A DNA stretch of 64,000 nucleotides from Novispirillum itersonii subsp. itersonii ATCC 12639. Its GTDB lineage: Bacteria; Pseudomonadota; Alphaproteobacteria; Rhodospirillales; Rhodospirillaceae. The DNA is taken from contig NZ_KB907337.1 in the NCBI RefSeq assembly GCF_000381985.1, forward strand, positions 261,697 through 325,696, in the 5' to 3' direction. The position numbers were made by a program, and so were the translations under genes. Shown here piece after piece: positions 46,615 through 56,317 of the stretch. Each line of letters starts with the position of its first letter. Within the stretch, counting starts at the first letter, position 1. Below the pieces are notes generated by a model. That model was given only the letters and a program-made list of their open reading frames with translations. It did no database searches and was not told the DNA's origin.

Positions 46615-48825
46615 TCAGGCGGGAAGACTCTCCAGCCGTTCACTCTGGACCGCGCTGACCAGATCCCGGGTTTCCGCTGCGCCGAGGATGGCATCGGTGG
46701 TGCGGGACAGCCGCCGCCGCCAGTTCGGGTACTCATTGACCGTACCGGGCACATTGACCTGAGACTCTTCCTGCGCCAGATCGTCCAGATTGATCAGCGC
46801 CAGCGCCGACGGGGCCCGCCCGAGGAAGCGGTGAACCGCCACCGACAGCGCCTGCTTCTGTGCTGTGGTCAGCGTGGCCTGCTCCGGCAGGTCAGTACCG
46901 GCAGGAAGAACCGCCTGATCGTTCAGGGCTGCCAGCAGCAGGTGGCGGTCCTGTCCGCGTTGGGCCTCATCACTGTCGCGGCTGACGCCGGGCACGGCCA
47001 GACCCAGCCGGTGGCGCAGGGCGATATCCCAGCCGCTCCAGTGGCCCTGTACGGTGGCGATGTCGTGGCTGGTGGCGCAGGACAGAGCCAGACGCGGATA
47101 GGTGTCCGGGCGCTTGAACAGGCCGCTTTCGTACCGCTCGAAGTAAACCACGCGGTAGGACAGAATGGCTTCCTGCTCCATCCGGCTGCGGAAACCGTCG
47201 GGGACGGTGCCGAGATCCTCGCCGATCACCATGCAGCGGTTGCGGTGGCTTTCCAGCGCCAGAATGCCCAGAAGATCGTCAAAGGGGTAGCTGACGTACA
47301 TTCCGTCCCGGGCGGTGAAACCGGGGGGAATCCAGAACAGCCGCAGCAGTGACATGGCATGGTCGATCCGCAGGGCCCCGGCATGGCGCATGTTCGCCCG
47401 TACCATGTCGATAAACGGGGCATAGGCCTGCTGACGCAGGGGCAGCGGATTCAGCGGCGGCATTCCCCAATCCTGCCCCAGCGGGCCAAGCTGATCGGGG
47501 GGGGCGCCAAAGCGGCCACCGATGACATAGACTGACTGGTCTGCCCAGACATCGGCGCCGTCGGAATTGCTGCCGACAGCCAGATCCCGGTACAGCCCGA
47601 TATGATTGTCTGATCCGCTGAACAGAGCCGCGCAGAGGCCGAGCTGACGGTCTGCCTCAAACTGCAGCCACTTGCGGTAGTTGACCGCGTCAGCGTCGGT
47701 TTCGGCCACGGCGGTCACGGCCTGACTGTCAGGGGTGCGGTAGTCTTCCGGCCACTGCATCCACGGTTTATCCGGCCAGCGCGCCTGAAGGACCTCGAAG
47801 ACCGCAAACAGGTGCAGGCGTGTTCCACCGGCCTGTTTGAAGTCTTCGAAGGCGGCCTGCCGTTCCGCTGTGGCGCTATGACGGAAGGTGTCGTAAAGGG
47901 CCTGCAGCAGCGGGCCTTTGACGGCGGCGACAGCAGGGTAGTCAACCAGATCTTCCTGACGGGCGGCCTGTATCTGTGCCTGCACCTCAGCAGAGTCCAG
48001 CAGCGCGCGGGCGGCAGCGCAGGCGGTGAACTCCGGGACTGTGCGCGGATCAATATACAGCGGATTCAGGAACAGCCGGGAACAGGGGGAATACGGGCTG
48101 GCATCCTGTGGCCGGGCCGGAAACAGCGCGTGCAGCGGGTTGACCCCGACAAACGATGCCCCCAGATCAACCGCCCTGCGGCTCGCGGCCTGCAGGTGGC
48201 TGAAGTCGCCCATGCCAAAGTCGGTTTCATCCCGCAGGGAATAGACCTGACAGCCGATCCCCCACAGCCGCCGGTTCTGGCGCAGCGGGTGGGGCAGCCA
48301 GCACTGGGCCGGGGCGAGGATGACGCTGCCGGAGGACAGGGCGGCTGTTCCGCTGCGGATGCTGAGGTGATGGTACCCGGCCGGAACCGTCGCCGGCAGC
48401 GTCAGGCACTGACGGGTCATGCCATCCCGGCGGCAGGTGGTGCCGCCGTTGTCCGGCCCCGGCGCGGCAAGGGTGCCGACATGCACGGTGCCGTCTTCGG
48501 TGGTCAGGGTCCAGTGCAGCGGAAAGTCGCTGTCTTTGCAGACCACGGCGACACTGCGGCTGCTGTCATCCCGCAGCACCGTTACCGGGGCAAGGCCCGG
48601 GGCCCAGTCCGTCTGCTCCAGCCCGTCCAGTGCCGCGATGACACTGGCATCAGACGTCAGGTCAAAACCCATGGCCGACAGAGTGGCATGGATGGCCCCG
48701 GCGGTTGCCACATGCTCGGTGCCGAAGATGTCCCAGAAGCGGGTGCTGATTCCGGCCCGGTCAGCCAGTGTGGCCAGCAGGGTGGCGGAAACCGGTGGAG
48801 GGGTGGCGACGGGGAAATCGGTCAT
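46615..48825 (-). CDS. malQ: 4-alpha-glucanotransferase (amylomaltase)
   Basis: GH77 enzyme that transfers alpha-1,4-glucan segments between maltodextrins. Long 736-residue form with an N-terminal extension of about 170 residues before WGIGCQVYSLRDETDFGMGDF. The nucleophile Asp is in ALRIDHAMSLLRLFWIP and the acid/base Glu in VIGEDLGTVP. Its ATG overlaps the glgX stop (ATGA). It completes debranching products for glgP. Confidence 0.93.
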   Translation of the reverse strand: MTDFPVATPPPVSATLLATLADRAGISTRFWDIFGTEHVATAGAIHATLSAMGFDLTSDASVIAALDGLEQTDWAPGLAPVTVLRDDSSRSVAVVCKDSDFPLHWTLTTEDGTVHVGTLAAPGPDNGGTTCRRDGMTRQCLTLPATVPAGYHHLSIRSGTAALSSGSVILAPAQCWLPHPLRQNRRLWGIGCQVYSLRDETDFGMGDFSHLQAASRRAVDLGASFVGVNPLHALFPARPQDASPYSPCSRLFLNPLYIDPRTVPEFTACAAARALLDSAEVQAQIQAARQEDLVDYPAVAAVKGPLLQALYDTFRHSATAERQAAFEDFKQAGGTRLHLFAVFEVLQARWPDKPWMQWPEDYRTPDSQAVTAVAETDADAVNYRKWLQFEADRQLGLCAALFSGSDNHIGLYRDLAVGSNSDGADVWADQSVYVIGGRFGAPPDQLGPLGQDWGMPPLNPLPLRQQAYAPFIDMVRANMRHAGALRIDHAMSLLRLFWIPPGFTARDGMYVSYPFDDLLGILALESHRNRCMVIGEDLGTVPDGFRSRMEQEAILSYRVVYFERYESGLFKRPDTYPRLALSCATSHDIATVQGHWSGWDIALRHRLGLAVPGVSRDSDEAQRGQDRHLLLAALNDQAVLPAGTDLPEQATLTTAQKQALSVAVHRFLGRAPSALALINLDDLAQEESQVNVPGTVNEYPNWRRRLSRTTDAILGAAETRDLVSAVQSERLESLPA

Positions 48826-50975
48826 GGCAGGTATCCTTCAGAACGCGGGAGAGTACGGTCGGCCAGAATCACCAGACTGCGCCCCAGCAGCGGGAATGTC
48901 TCACCCCAGCCGAAGGGGCGGCTGGGTTCATCATCATCATCGGTCGGGGTGTCGGCGCGGGCGGTATCCAGCAGAACGGTCCAGTGATGGCCATAGGCCG
49001 GGCCGGGCAGGGTAAAGGGGATGCTATCACTGTGGGCATTCAGCAGAATGATCAGGCGGTCATCCTGTTCCCCCGGCTCCGCACCGTTGATATGCATGCC
49101 AAGGCAGCGGTTCTGCGGTACGCTCCATTCTTCGGCACGGATTTCCCACCCCTGCGGGGACAGCCATGTCACATCCTTGATGCCTGACGTCTCATCGCCC
49201 GGCTTGGGCTTTCCGGTGAAGAAGGTCAGGCGGCGCAGGGCCGGATGATTCCGGCGCAGGGCAATCACATCGCGGACAAAGTCCTGAAAATGCTGCTCTT
49301 CCGCTGTCAGGGGGGACCAGTCCATCCAGCTGATGTCGGAATCCTGACAGTAGGCATTGTTGTTGCCCTGCTGACTGCGGCCACGTTCGTCCCCCATCAG
49401 CAGCATCGGCACACCCTGACTGATCATCAGGGTTGCCAGCAGGTTACGCCGCTGCTGGCGGCGCAGCCGGGTGATTGCCGGGTCATCGGACGGGCCTTCG
49501 GTGCCGCAGTTCCAGGACAGGTTATAATTGGTGCCGTCCGCGTTGTTCTCGCCATTGGCCTGATTGTGCTTGCCGTTGTAGCTGACGAGATCGCTGAGGG
49601 TGAAACCGTCGTGCGAGGTGATATAGTTCAGAGATGCCAGTGGCGACCGCTTCCAGAACAGATCCGATGATCCGCTCAGGCGGGTTGCCACCGGGCCGAG
49701 GTGGCCGTCGTCGCCGCGCCAGTAGCCGCGCACCACATTGCGGTAGGCGTCGTTCCATTCGCGCCAGCCGGTGGGGAAGCCGCCGAGACGGTACCCCTGC
49801 GGCCCAAGATCCCACGGCTCGGCGATCAGTTTGGCCCGCTGCAGGACCGGATCCTGCCGCAGGGCGGCCAGAAAGGCGCCTGACGCCTCAAACCCGCGCG
49901 GGCCCCGGGCCACGGCTGAGGCCAGATCAAAGCGGAAGCCGTCAACGTGCATCGTTTCAACCCAGTAGCGCAGAGAATCCATGACCATCTGCAAGACACG
50001 GGGATGAGCGACATTCAGGGTGTTTCCGCAACCGGAATGGTTGTGGTAATAGCGCGGATCTTCTGACGTCAGGTGGTAGTAGCTGCGGTTGTCAATGCCG
50101 CGCCATGACAGGGTCGGCCCCAGATGGTTGCCTTCGCAGGTATGGTTGTAGACCACATCAAGGATCACCTCGATCCCGGCATCGTGGAAGCGTTCCACCA
50201 TCGCCTTGAATTCATCGGGACCATGGTTCTGGGCATAGGCCGGGTGCGGGGCAAAAAAGCTCAGCGGGTTATAGCCCCAGTAGTTGGTCATCCCCCGTTC
50301 TGACAGGTGGGGCTCGCTGGCAAAAGACTGCACCGGCAGAAGCTCTACCGCTGTCACACCCAGCCCGACCAGATGTTCCAGAACTGCCGGATGGCTGAGG
50401 CCGAGAAAGCGTCCGCGGTCCTGCGCCGGGATATCCGGATTTTTCAGCGTCATTCCCCGGACATGGGCTTCGTACACCACGGTGTCGTGCCACGGGGTTT
50501 CCGGCAGGTGCTGCGCACCCCATGGGTAATCGGTCTTGACCACCACCCCTTTCGGGACGTGGCGGGCATTGTCCCGCTTGTCGAACGACAGGTCGGCCTT
50601 CGGGTGCCCGTGGCGGTAGCCGTAGCAGGACGGATGCCATTGCAACACCCCGGACAGGGCGCGGGCATAGGGATCAACCAGCAGCTTGTTGGCGTTGAAG
50701 CGGTTGCCGCCCTGTGGGTCGTAGGGGCCGTAAACCCGGTAACCGTATAGCTGGCCGGGCCGCAGATTGGGGATGTAGCCGTGCCAGACGTCATCGGTAC
50801 GCTCCGGCAGGGCCAGCCGCGCGGTTTCCTTTTTGCCCGAGACGTCAAACAGGCACAGCTCCACCTTTTCGGCATTTTCGGAAAACAGTGCGAAATTGAC
50901 CCCGCGCCCGGTCCATGTGGCTCCAAGCGGATAGGGGCGACCGGGCTGAATCGGGCTGCGGGGGCCAATGCGCAT
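48822..50975 (-). CDS. glgX: glycogen debranching enzyme
   Basis: GH13 isoamylase-type enzyme of 717 residues that cuts alpha-1,6 branches from phosphorylase-limit glycogen. N-terminal CBM48 (PYPLGATWTGRGVNFALFSENA), catalytic blocks DVVYNHTCEGNHLGPTLSW, VDGFRFDLASAVAR (nucleophile Asp), AEPWDLG (acid/base Glu) and NYITSHDGFTLSDLV. Located between DUF2934 (42-base gap) and malQ (4-base overlap) in one operon. Confidence 0.95.
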   Translation of the reverse strand: MRIGPRSPIQPGRPYPLGATWTGRGVNFALFSENAEKVELCLFDVSGKKETARLALPERTDDVWHGYIPNLRPGQLYGYRVYGPYDPQGGNRFNANKLLVDPYARALSGVLQWHPSCYGYRHGHPKADLSFDKRDNARHVPKGVVVKTDYPWGAQHLPETPWHDTVVYEAHVRGMTLKNPDIPAQDRGRFLGLSHPAVLEHLVGLGVTAVELLPVQSFASEPHLSERGMTNYWGYNPLSFFAPHPAYAQNHGPDEFKAMVERFHDAGIEVILDVVYNHTCEGNHLGPTLSWRGIDNRSYYHLTSEDPRYYHNHSGCGNTLNVAHPRVLQMVMDSLRYWVETMHVDGFRFDLASAVARGPRGFEASGAFLAALRQDPVLQRAKLIAEPWDLGPQGYRLGGFPTGWREWNDAYRNVVRGYWRGDDGHLGPVATRLSGSSDLFWKRSPLASLNYITSHDGFTLSDLVSYNGKHNQANGENNADGTNYNLSWNCGTEGPSDDPAITRLRRQQRRNLLATLMISQGVPMLLMGDERGRSQQGNNNAYCQDSDISWMDWSPLTAEEQHFQDFVRDVIALRRNHPALRRLTFFTGKPKPGDETSGIKDVTWLSPQGWEIRAEEWSVPQNRCLGMHINGAEPGEQDDRLIILLNAHSDSIPFTLPGPAYGHHWTVLLDTARADTPTDDDDEPSRPFGWGETFPLLGRSLVILADRTLPRSEGYLP

Positions 50976-51017
50976 TCTGGCTGTGATCTCTGACTAAAAG
51001 GCGGGCGGAAAAGGGGG

Positions 51018-51305
51018 TCAGGTCTTGGGGCCGGCTTTTGCCGGGCTGCGACGTTTGGCCGGGGCCTTTTTCGGTTCCGCCGCAGGTTTGGTGGTTTTTC
51101 CTGCCTTCTTGACGACAGGCGGCGGCAGCGGGGCTTCCGGCGGCGGCACGGCGGCATCGGCCTGCGCCGGGGTATGGGGAGCCCCGGTTATCTGCTGTTC
51201 TGCCAGCAGCCAGTAATGCCAGTCGTTGCCACCTTCCGGTTGGCCATCCTGCTGCCAAAGAAAATAAGCACGTTCGCGGATCTGGTCGTGGGAGAGGTCT
51301 GCCAT
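51018..51305 (-). CDS. DUF2934 protein with basic Lys/Ala/Pro tail
   Basis: 95 residues. Residues 1-32 match DUF2934 (DQIRERAYFLWQQDGQPEGGNDWHYWLLAE), a short helical motif found in many alphaproteobacterial small proteins. Residues about 35-60 are Pro/Ala-rich and 60-95 are a basic, histone H1-like tail (KKAGKTTKPAAEPKKAPAKRR). It is the first gene of the DUF2934-glgX-malQ operon. Function unknown. ATG at 51305 is chosen because the domain starts there. Confidence 0.8.
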   Translation of the reverse strand: MADLSHDQIRERAYFLWQQDGQPEGGNDWHYWLLAEQQITGAPHTPAQADAAVPPPEAPLPPPVVKKAGKTTKPAAEPKKAPAKRRSPAKAGPKT

Positions 51306-51514
51306 GGCTGGTACCCTTTTCTGGTTGTGCGGCACCCCGGAACGGGTGCCGTCGGTCAGACACTGGAACAAGGGGTAAGCAGGGAGTCTTGTCTCGGGCT
51401 TCAGGATACCGAAGCTGCCGATAATTCCCACATCAAACTTACGGTGTCGCTGCATTGCGGTGCAGAAAGGTGCAGATGTCTTGCGGTTGTCATCCATCCG
51501 AAGGCGCGGGGCCA

Positions 51515-51550
51515 AAAGAAAACCGCCCCGGCGCGGGGCCGGGGCGGTCT
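51515..51550 (-). terminator. terminator of the cytochrome c gene
   Basis: ACCGCCCCGG and CCGGGGCGGT stem followed by TTTTCTTTTG on the minus strand, 30 bases past the cytochrome gene stop. Confidence 0.82.
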
Positions 51551-51579
51551 TAATCTGAACATAAGCCTGTAAAACGGGC

Positions 51580-51984
51580 TTACTTCAGGGTTGCCAGATA
51601 GGCAATGACGTCAGCGCGGTCTTCCGGCTTGGCCAGCTTGAAGGTCATGTTCGACCGGGCGGCGGCGTCGCCGGTCTTATCCTTCAGGAAGGCGGTCGGA
51701 TCGGTGATGTACTGGTCAAGGGTCGCGGCGTCCCAGGCGAAGCCCTTAGCGGCGGCAGCCTTATAGGACGGGGAATAGTTAAAGCCCTCGGCCTTGCCCG
51801 GGCCACGGGTGGTGATGCCGAACAGGTTCGGGCCGATCTTCTTGGCTCCGCCCTGTTCAAAGGTGTGGCAGGTGCCACAGCTCTTCTTGGCGACATCGGC
51901 ACCCTTGGCGGCATCGCCGGCAAAAGCGGCACCCGACAGGGTGATGGCAGCAACGACGCCAACGGCGAAGAGTTTCACGTTCAT
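51580..51984 (-). CDS. class I cytochrome c (c2/c550-like)
   Basis: 134 residues with a signal peptide (cleavage after AFA, residue 22) and one covalent heme at CGTCH (36-40); Met113 in RSNMTFKL is the probable sixth ligand. The rest resembles soluble mitochondrial-type cytochrome c2: GPNLFGITTRGPGKAEGFNYSPSYK. Periplasmic electron carrier between bc1 complex and an oxidase. Monocistronic with its own terminator. Confidence 0.93.
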   Translation of the reverse strand: MNVKLFAVGVVAAITLSGAAFAGDAAKGADVAKKSCGTCHTFEQGGAKKIGPNLFGITTRGPGKAEGFNYSPSYKAAAAKGFAWDAATLDQYITDPTAFLKDKTGDAAARSNMTFKLAKPEDRADVIAYLATLK

Positions 51985-52630
51985 CCCAATCTCCTCAATA
52001 CCTTGGTTGCGTCCCGGCCGGGCGGGGCTGCCGCCTCGGACGGACGATATTCGTCATATGACGACGGGGGCGGCCCTCTCCCGGCCGCGTCCCGGCTTCC
52101 CTGCGAATACAGCCACCCTACCCGAAGGAGGGGTGGTGAATGGTGCCATAGGCTGCCCCGGACTATACCCGTCCTTGTGCTTGCTTACAAGGCTCAGGCC
52201 GGGCTTCCGCCGGTTTAGGCGAGACCTGAAAGTCATGGGTTTCCGATAGATGTCAGGGGTTTCCCGCGACGGTTCAGGGTCAGGTGAGTGTCGTGGATGA
52301 TTGCGGCATTCTGAAGGCGTTCGGGATGGGGCACGGGTGCGTGAGGTGGGGGGGGATAAACTTGACTGCTTTTGTCAGATATTTATTCTTTAATCAGTCG
52401 GGCAGTCTTCAGTCGGGGATGGCAGGCATCGGTCTTGCCGGATAAAGGGGTGTTCGCGAATTTTTGATATTGGTTTCGCGAAATTTTTTCCCTTTGATAA
52501 ATCCTGAAAAATCCATTCAGGCAGCATTCAGGTTCATGTCGCTAAACAGGTATCATGAATTCGGCGGTGAACCGGTCGGCCTTAGTCGGCGTATCAGGTT
52601 CATGAACTGATTGATACGGAGGGTTATCCC
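51985..52630. promoter_or_regulatory. rpoH upstream region with many repeats
   Basis: 646 bases without a gene. Elements seen: imperfect direct repeat GTCATGGGTTTCC / GTCAGGGGTTTCC (52232 and 52252); a candidate promoter TTGACT (52362-52367) and TATTCT (52384-52389) with 16-base spacing; two copies of palindrome TTCGCGAA 22 bases apart (52453 and 52475); CATTCAGG twice, 11 bases apart (52514 and 52525); TCAGGTTCATG twice (52528 and 52594); and a hairpin ending one base before the Shine-Dalgarno. Confidence 0.6.
52591..52623 (+). promoter_or_regulatory. hairpin next to the rpoH ribosome-binding site
   Basis: GTATCA (52591-52596) pairs with TGATAC (52612-52617) around a loop that itself contains the palindrome GTTCATGAAC; the stem ends directly at GGAGGG (52618-52623), the rpoH Shine-Dalgarno. 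Could affect translation; whether it does is unknown. Confidence 0.45.
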
Positions 52631-53542
52631 ATGGCGAGATCTGGTGTGAGCATTCCCTTGATTGCCGCAGAAGGTGGGCTGACCCGGTACATGGATCAGA
52701 TCAAGCGCTTTCCCCTGTTAAGCCCGGAGGAAGAGCAGGATCTGGCACACCGGTACCGTGACCACGGCGATCAGGGGGCGGGGGACCGTCTGGTGACCAG
52801 CCACCTTCGTCTGGTGGCGCGGATTGCCATGGGGTACCGCTTCTATGGTCTGCCGATGACAGACCTGATTTCTGAAGGCAACGTCGGCCTGTTGCGGGCG
52901 GTGAACAAGTTTGAGCCTGAAAAGGGCTTCCGGCTTGCCACCTATGCGATGTGGTGGATCAAGGCCTCGATTAACGAATATGTGCTGAACTCGTGGTCGC
53001 TGGTGAAGGTGGGCACTGTTGCCGCCCAGAAGAAGCTGTTCTTCAATCTGCGCCGCCTGAAGGCCCAGCTTGGTGTCTATGATGAGACGAACCTGACCAA
53101 GGAGCAGGCTGACTGGATTGCGGAAGAGCTGTCTGTGCCGGTTGATGAGGTCTACAGCATGAATCAGCGCCTGTCCCGTCAGGACACCTCGCTGAATGTG
53201 GCGGTGGGCGAAGATGGTGACATGCAGCGGATGGATCTGCTGGTTGATGACCGCGCCGATCAGGAAGAAGTGCTGGCCGGGCGTCAGGAGCGTCAGCTTG
53301 GTACCGTCCTGCTGCGCGATGCCATGCAGCAGCTGAATGACCGTGAGCGTCACATCATCACCCAGCGGCGGCTGCGCACCTCGCCGATCACGCTGGAAGA
53401 TCTGGGGCGGCAGTACGGTATCTCGCGCGAACGGGTACGGCAGATTGAAAACCGTGCGTTCTCAAAGTTGCAGTCGGCGGTGCGCAAAGCAGCCGAAGCG
53501 CTGGAGGGCCGGGGCCGCCGGATCGAGTGCGCCCCTGTCTGA
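52631..53542 (+). CDS. rpoH: heat-shock sigma factor sigma-32
   Basis: 303 residues, sigma-70 group 3. Region 2: FYGLPMTDLISEGNVGLLRAVNKFEPEKGFRLATYAMWWIKASINEYVLNSWSLVKVGT in sequence; the RpoH box QKKLFFNLRR follows, which separates RpoH from other sigma factors; region 4 GRQYGISRERVRQIENRAFSKL. Controls chaperones and proteases. Many alphaproteobacteria have two rpoH genes; only one is in the window. GGAGGG eight bases before the ATG. A terminator follows. Confidence 0.95.
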   Translation: MARSGVSIPLIAAEGGLTRYMDQIKRFPLLSPEEEQDLAHRYRDHGDQGAGDRLVTSHLRLVARIAMGYRFYGLPMTDLISEGNVGLLRAVNKFEPEKGFRLATYAMWWIKASINEYVLNSWSLVKVGTVAAQKKLFFNLRRLKAQLGVYDETNLTKEQADWIAEELSVPVDEVYSMNQRLSRQDTSLNVAVGEDGDMQRMDLLVDDRADQEEVLAGRQERQLGTVLLRDAMQQLNDRERHIITQRRLRTSPITLEDLGRQYGISRERVRQIENRAFSKLQSAVRKAAEALEGRGRRIECAPV

Positions 53543-53582
53543 CAGGTTGCCCCTGTTTTCTGATCCCTGTCTGACTGTTCCG

Positions 53583-53617
53583 GGCCGGTGCTACGCTGTG
53601 GCATCGGCCTTTTTTTG
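53583..53617 (+). terminator. terminator after rpoH
   Basis: GGCCGGTGC and GCATCGGCC stem followed by TTTTTTT, 40 bases after the rpoH stop. Confidence 0.85.
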
Positions 53618-53682
53618 CCCTGATGTCACAGGGTGAACCGATATGGCGAAAATCTGGACTTTATGGTCTCTGGATTGGATAG

Positions 53683-54905
<1,223 letters not shown>

Positions 54906-55059
54906 TATTTCAGTGAACGGCAGTTTGTCTGCTTCAGCAAGAAAAAGTGAGCCATGCGCATGGTAACGCCATGGCATGAAACATAATTGGTTGCGATGAG
55001 GGCGGACCTGTGCGACCACAGGGGGACTACGAGGCTTGGCAGCGGGGAGTCTTCAGAAC

Positions 55060-55764
55060 GTGGCCGACGAGATTGTGCAGAACAGCCTTGATGGCATAGA
55101 TCTTCTGGCCCCACTGTCTGCGGAGGAACGTGCGACTCTGGCCCGTCAGTGCCGGTGGCGACGCTATGCGCCGCAGGAACAGATCATCGACCGGCAAAGT
55201 CAGAACCGGGACGTTTATCTGGTGATCAAGGGCTCGGTGCGGATCGTCATCTATTCCCTGTCGGGTAAGGAGCTGACGCTCGACGATCTCGGGGCAGGAT
55301 ACTACTTCGGTGAGCTGGCGGCGATTGACGGGCACCCGCGTTCAGCCAGCGTGATGGCACTGGTCGAAACGCAGGTGGCGGTGCTGCCGGCGGAAGTCTT
55401 CATGCGGCTGGTGACCACTCACGAAGGGATGATGCATCTGCTGCTGAAGCGGCTGGCCTCCATGGTCCGGACCTCGACGGACCGGATCATTGATCTGTCA
55501 ACGCTGGGGGCCAACAACCGCGTTCATGCAGAACTGCTGCGGCAGGCCCGGGCAGCCGGGATTGCCGATGACGGCAGTGCCGTTCTGTCCCCGATCCCGG
55601 TGCATGGGGATATCGCCAGCCGTGTCTCAACCACCCGTGAAACTGTCGCCCGGGTGCTGAATGATCTGGCCCGTCAGGGTCTGGTCCGCCGGGACCGCGA
55701 CGCGCTGGTGATTCTGGATGCAGAGAAGCTGGAAGAGATTGTGGAGAGCGTGCGCGGCGAATAA
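55060..55764 (+). CDS. Crp/Fnr family transcriptional regulator
   Basis: About 234 residues. Cyclic-nucleotide-binding jelly roll (residues 15-130, with LDDLGAGYYFGELAAIDGHPRSASVMALVET) then a helical linker and an HTH_Crp domain (about 165-225; SRVSTTRETVARVLNDLARQGLVRRD recognition helix). No FNR-type Cys cluster, so it is not an iron-sulfur sensor; whether it binds cAMP is unknown. GTG at 55060 has GGGGAG 10 bases upstream; TTG at 55036 is an alternative. Followed by a strong terminator. Confidence 0.88.
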   Translation: MADEIVQNSLDGIDLLAPLSAEERATLARQCRWRRYAPQEQIIDRQSQNRDVYLVIKGSVRIVIYSLSGKELTLDDLGAGYYFGELAAIDGHPRSASVMALVETQVAVLPAEVFMRLVTTHEGMMHLLLKRLASMVRTSTDRIIDLSTLGANNRVHAELLRQARAAGIADDGSAVLSPIPVHGDIASRVSTTRETVARVLNDLARQGLVRRDRDALVILDAEKLEEIVESVRGE

Positions 55765-55787
55765 TCGCGCATTATCTTCAGGCATGC

Positions 55788-55821
55788 AAAAACCCCTGCC
55801 GGACATGGCAGGGGTTTTTGT
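55788..55821. terminator. bidirectional terminator
   Basis: AAAACCCCTGCC and GGCAGGGGTTTTT around a 6-base loop, between the convergent Crp/Fnr gene and grxD. Confidence 0.88.
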
Positions 55822-55856
55822 CTGTCCGTCAGGACGGTTAGGTCTGAAGGCAGGGC

Positions 55857-56192
55857 TTACTGGCCCATCTCCACGCCCTTGTCTTCGAACAGCTTTGCCA
55901 GATCACCGCTGGCCGCCATTTCGCGGACGATGTCGCAGCCGCCGACGAATTCGCCTTTGACGTAGAGCTGCGGGAAGGTCGGCCACGAGGAGAATTCCTT
56001 CAGGCCCTGACGGAATTCGTCATTCTCAAGAATGTTGACGGTCTTGTACTTCACGCCGAAATGGTTGAGCACCTGCACCACAGCAGCGGAAAAGCCGCAC
56101 TGCGGAAACATGGCGCTGCCCTTCATGAACAGCAGCACCGGGTTGGCGTCAATTTCAGCCTGAATCTGCTGGAAGAGCGGATTATCCGACAT
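55857..56192 (-). CDS. grxD: monothiol glutaredoxin (Grx4/GrxD)
   Basis: 111 residues with the monothiol active site CGFS at 32-35, in the context KGSAMFPQCGFSAAVVQVL, and the glutathione-binding WPTFPQLYVKGEFVGGCDIV. Binds [2Fe-2S] with glutathione, often with BolA, and supports Fe-S cluster transfer. No bolA is adjacent here. Confidence 0.96.
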   Translation of the reverse strand: MSDNPLFQQIQAEIDANPVLLFMKGSAMFPQCGFSAAVVQVLNHFGVKYKTVNILENDEFRQGLKEFSSWPTFPQLYVKGEFVGGCDIVREMAASGDLAKLFEDKGVEMGQ

Positions 56193-56317
56193 TGTCTGTC
56201 GCCTTTCGTATGGGGCCGGACGGCAATCGTCCGGATCGGGAACGGTTGGGTGAGGATATGCGGGGCAAATGCGCTGCCGTCAATAGCTTTACCGCAGGGC
56301 GGGCACCTTGACCCGGA

